Positions 60,975 to 64,000 of a stretch of DNA of 64,000 bases are shown here, piece by piece. The translations under genes were made by a program, and so were the position numbers. Position 1 is the first letter of the stretch, and each line of letters begins with the position of its first letter. Source of the DNA: Gavia stellata (Eukaryota > Chordata > Aves > Gaviiformes > Gaviidae); assembly GCF_030936135.1 (NCBI RefSeq), contig NC_082613.1, positions 1,364,001-1,428,000 on the forward strand, read 5' to 3'. The notes beneath the pieces were generated by a model. The model worked only from the letters and a program-made list of their open reading frames with translations, did no database searches and was not told where the DNA came from.

Positions 60975-63900
60975 CTTCGGAGGCCGTGTGCGTTGCTGTC
61001 TCTCGAGGCGGTGGAGGTCGGGACAGGACAGGGACCCTCAGGGTTCCCACGGCTCAGCAGGGGCTGGCGGTGCTGAGCGGCCGGGTGCCAGTGGGAGCGA
61101 TGGGTGCCGTGCTGTGGCGTGCCAGCGCGGGGCCCGGCGGGCACAGCGGGGCGGCGGTTGGGTCCGGCAGGTCCCGGCAGAGCCCTGGCCGGTGGGATTT
61201 CCCTCTGTGCCGCAGCCAGCACCGTGCCAACCATGCAGCCCTCCCCTGCCTCCTCGCCCCGCTCCGGCAAAGCGCTGCTGAGCTTGGCCGAGTCCCGGCT
61301 CCTCCGGGGCTGTGAGATGGGGTGGTGATAGCGGAGACCTCCCAGGCGGGCTGGGGAGGCGCAAGGATGAAAGTCGGCGCAGGGAGCGCTTTGAAGATGA
61401 AAAACGCCCGTGTGTTTTCCCTAGGTAGCCTCGTGCGGCACCGCGGCCCCCCGGCACTGCGGGCGCTGCCTGCGCCGGTGAGGTCCCCTTGCTCCTTGCG
61501 ATGCTGGTGCATCCCACGCGGGCAAGTGGCTTCTGGGGAAGGTGGCACCAAAGCCACCAGCGCCTGCACCCAGGGAACTCCGCCTGGACACCGGCCCTGC
61601 CGCTGCCTCCCTCTGGTTCCAGCCGTGGTGGTGCGGCCGTGGCTGCAAATGGCTCCGCACGTGCAGGCAGCCAGCCTGCCTGGCGCAGGTGCTGCTTGGC
61701 AAACGCCACGTGCGTGGTGGTGGTGATGGGCCGGGGACAAGGTCCAGCCGCCTGCCCCAGGGCTGCAGGTTTCCTTTTTGAAGGGGCCAGAGCTGCTGCT
61801 ACCCCGTCCCACCCCAGCCAGAGCCTCCCCCCGGCACAGCCTGGGTTCAGCAGCCGCTGCCCGGGGCAGCACCGGGGCTCCCCTTGACCGGGGCTTCCGC
61901 CCAGCACTGGAGGTCCCCAAAAAAGCCCTCACAGGGAAGAAGGATTTCCCATCCCATCCCGGCTCTGCACCATGCACGTCCACCCAGAGCCACTGCCCAG
62001 GGTGCAGGATCCGTCCAGCTCCCGCTGGGGTGCAGGCAGCTCCGGCTGCTCAGGATGTGGCGGGCAGGACACGGGGACGGCATCTGGCCCATGAGTCAGG
62101 CTGACAAACTGGGCTGGGGAGGAAGCACGCACCCAAGGGATCCTTAATGATGGCACGTGTGGCGCTGGGTGCCTCCCTGAGGAGCCGGAAACCGGGGGGT
62201 GACAGGGACCCCGGGCACCCGCTCCGGGACAGGGTTCGCCCTCGGGGAAAACGCTGCGGGAACTGGATCCCCGCCAGCGGCTGGGACCGGCTGTGCTGCC
62301 AGATTCCTGAGCCCAGCGTGTCCAGGGCTTGGTCTAAATTTGCTGCTATTGCCAAGGAGAGGGGGGGCCCCCACCAGCCCCCCGCCAGGCACGGGGCCGA
62401 GCAGCCGGCGTGCCCCTCCAGGCGCTGCTGGCCCTCGGCTTGATCCTGGCATGCCGCGACCTGCGTGGCTGAGACCTGCCGTGGCTGCGTGGCCGTCCAA
62501 AGCCCTGTATGCTCGTGTGTGCACGTGTGATTGTGTGCACGTGTGTCCAAGTGTGCATGCGTGTTTGTGTGCGTGCACGTCCATGTGTGCATGCACGTCC
62601 ATATGCCTGCATGCTTGTGTGTCCATGTGTTCATGTGCACATGTGTTTGTGTGCATGCATGTCCATGTGCATGCGTGTGTGCGCACAGATGCACGGACAG
62701 GAGGAGCTGCGTTCCCGAGGCAGGAGTCTTCATCTGACCCGGCACCCACGGGACTGACTGCATGAAACGCCAGTGCAGCCGCGGCGAGGTGACATGTGCC
62801 CCCCTTGAGAATGCCCCCCCTTTGCGCGTCCCTGCTGGGGACAGCAGGACAGTCCCAGCGCTCCCTATCACTTTCCCTGGCAGCTGCCTCTCGCCGGCTC
62901 CGGTTTCGGTGGGGAGCCGCAGCTGAGCCCGTCTGTTATTTCTAGAGAGGAGGGATGGCTGGGGAGGGTGTCCATCGCCCTCGCCCCCCCCATGCTGGGG
63001 TCTCCCATGGGTGCCCCACGTGCAGGCAGGGGCTGCAGGCAGGCAGCCGGGAGAGAGAGAAACCCGGCAGCACCCCAGTCTGGGGAGCCAGGCCCAGCAC
63101 CCTGGGGCGGGGGCCGCCCCCCCAACTTGGCACAGCTGTGCACCCAGGTGCAGCCGTGCCGCGCCAGCCACTGGCAGGGTGCAGGGGGCCGGGGGGGGGC
63201 CGGGCCCATGGCTGCGCTGGGACTGTTGCTGCCTGCAGTGCCGCTCGCTGGGAGTGGGGCGAGGCTTGCGGGCGGCCCCCCCACCCTGTATTTTCCATTT
63301 TTTAATTATGCCGCACAGCCCCACTGATGAGCATCTTCTGGAAGTGCCAACTACGTCACGTGCTTTAATCACCGTTAATTAGCAAATGCCTCGGGATGGC
63401 GTTGAGGGCAGGGCGTCAGCAGCCTCGCCGCCGCGTGCGCAGCTGGTGCCAGTGCCAGCACCCTGCCAGCGGGTCCCACCGTCCCGACGGGGAGGACAAC
63501 ACGTCCTTGTGTCCCTTGCGCCACCCCAGGGCACTGGCCCTGTCCCCCCGGGGAGCTGCGGTGGGCGCCGGGGTTAGGTGGCAGCGGAGGGTCCCCTGGC
63601 ACCTCTGCTCCTCGGCTCTGTGGGGTCTCTGCTGTCACCCACCCGGCGAACCACTGCCCGGGGCGAGAGGGACCCGTTTTGGGGAGGGAGGCACAGGGGC
63701 GCCTGGGTGTCATGGGGGCAGCAGGTCCCTGGCAGCTGCCACCGCTGTCGCCAGTCCCCAGGGCTTGGGTGCCAGTGGGACGGGTGACCTGGGGACCCAG
63801 TGGGGCACCCCTGTCCCCCAGGGGTGAGGGTGCTGCGGGGATCTGCCACGGGGCTGTGGGGGGCCTCCAGTGGCAACGGGGCCAAGAGGGATGGAGACAG

Positions 63901-64000
63901 GGGCTGCAGGGGGACAGGGACACCTGCAGAAGGGTGACAGGGACAGGCTGTGAGCGGGTGTCACCGAGCCCAGCCCTCCCGCAGGCTCACCCATGCACTG
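60975..64000. other. Region downstream of FAM110A
   Basis: No coding exon recognised. The human neighbours on this side are ANGPT4 and RSPO4, and I saw none of their motifs. It contains an alternating purine-pyrimidine tract (62510-62695) and an AT-rich island with homeodomain and E-box/CRE-like motifs (63290-63390). Confidence 0.6.
62510..62695. repeat. Degenerate (GTGTGCATG)n alternating purine-pyrimidine tract
   Basis: About 185 bp of TGTGTGCACGTG and GTGCATGCATGTCCATG type sequence, closely resembling the tract at 31476-31730. Confidence 0.8.

Noticed and set aside
61000-64000. Exons of ANGPT4 or RSPO4
   Set aside because: I looked for fibrinogen-like, furin-like and thrombospondin-type motifs expected from the human gene order and saw none on either strand.

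Overview
This window is vertebrate nuclear DNA, almost certainly from a bird. The evidence is CR1 LINE fragments, an avian-type retroviral LTR, spliced genes with GT/AG introns, and a GC-rich, repeat-dotted landscape typical of an avian microchromosome. Six genes were recognised from their proteins: CSNK2A1, TCF15, SRXN1, SCRT2, SLC52A3 and FAM110A. Their order matches, as far as I recall, the human 20p13 block; I would expect chicken chromosome 20 or its equivalent in another bird. Five genes run on the minus strand and FAM110A runs on the plus strand.

Region by region. 1-19.3 kb: the 5' part of CSNK2A1 (casein kinase 2 alpha, minus strand), seven coding exons giving residues 1-207, a first intron of about 13 kb, and a CpG-island promoter near 19.2 kb. 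This part is AT-rich. 19.3-26 kb: GC-rich intergenic DNA with minisatellites and a few AT-rich islands that look like regulatory elements. 26-29.1 kb: TCF15 (paraxis), two exons, with a TATA box. 29.1-35.2 kb: intergenic DNA with candidate enhancers. 35.2-36.8 kb: SRXN1 (sulfiredoxin), two coding exons, with a minisatellite in the probable 3'UTR. 38.2-43.7 kb: SCRT2 (Scratch-type zinc-finger repressor), two coding exons and a long, partly AU-rich 3'UTR. 43.7-47.7 kb: intergenic DNA with repeat arrays and neural-looking elements. 47.7-50.7 kb: SLC52A3 (riboflavin transporter). 50.7-58.8 kb: intergenic DNA holding a CR1 LINE, a solo LTR and a candidate upstream first exon of FAM110A. 58.8-61 kb: FAM110A with a cell-cycle-type promoter. 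61-64 kb: no recognised gene.

The genes do not form one pathway; this is a conserved syntenic block, not an operon-like system. I found no undescribed multi-gene system. The points most worth a second look are regulatory: AU-rich elements in the SCRT2 3'UTR, Maf/AP-1-type sites around SRXN1, an inverted SOX-site pair and a GATA/T-box/NKX/FOX cluster between TCF15 and SRXN1, a CCAAT/CHR layout at FAM110A, and the G-rich minisatellite probably transcribed in SRXN1 mRNA. All motif calls are by eye and untested; conservation claims are inference.
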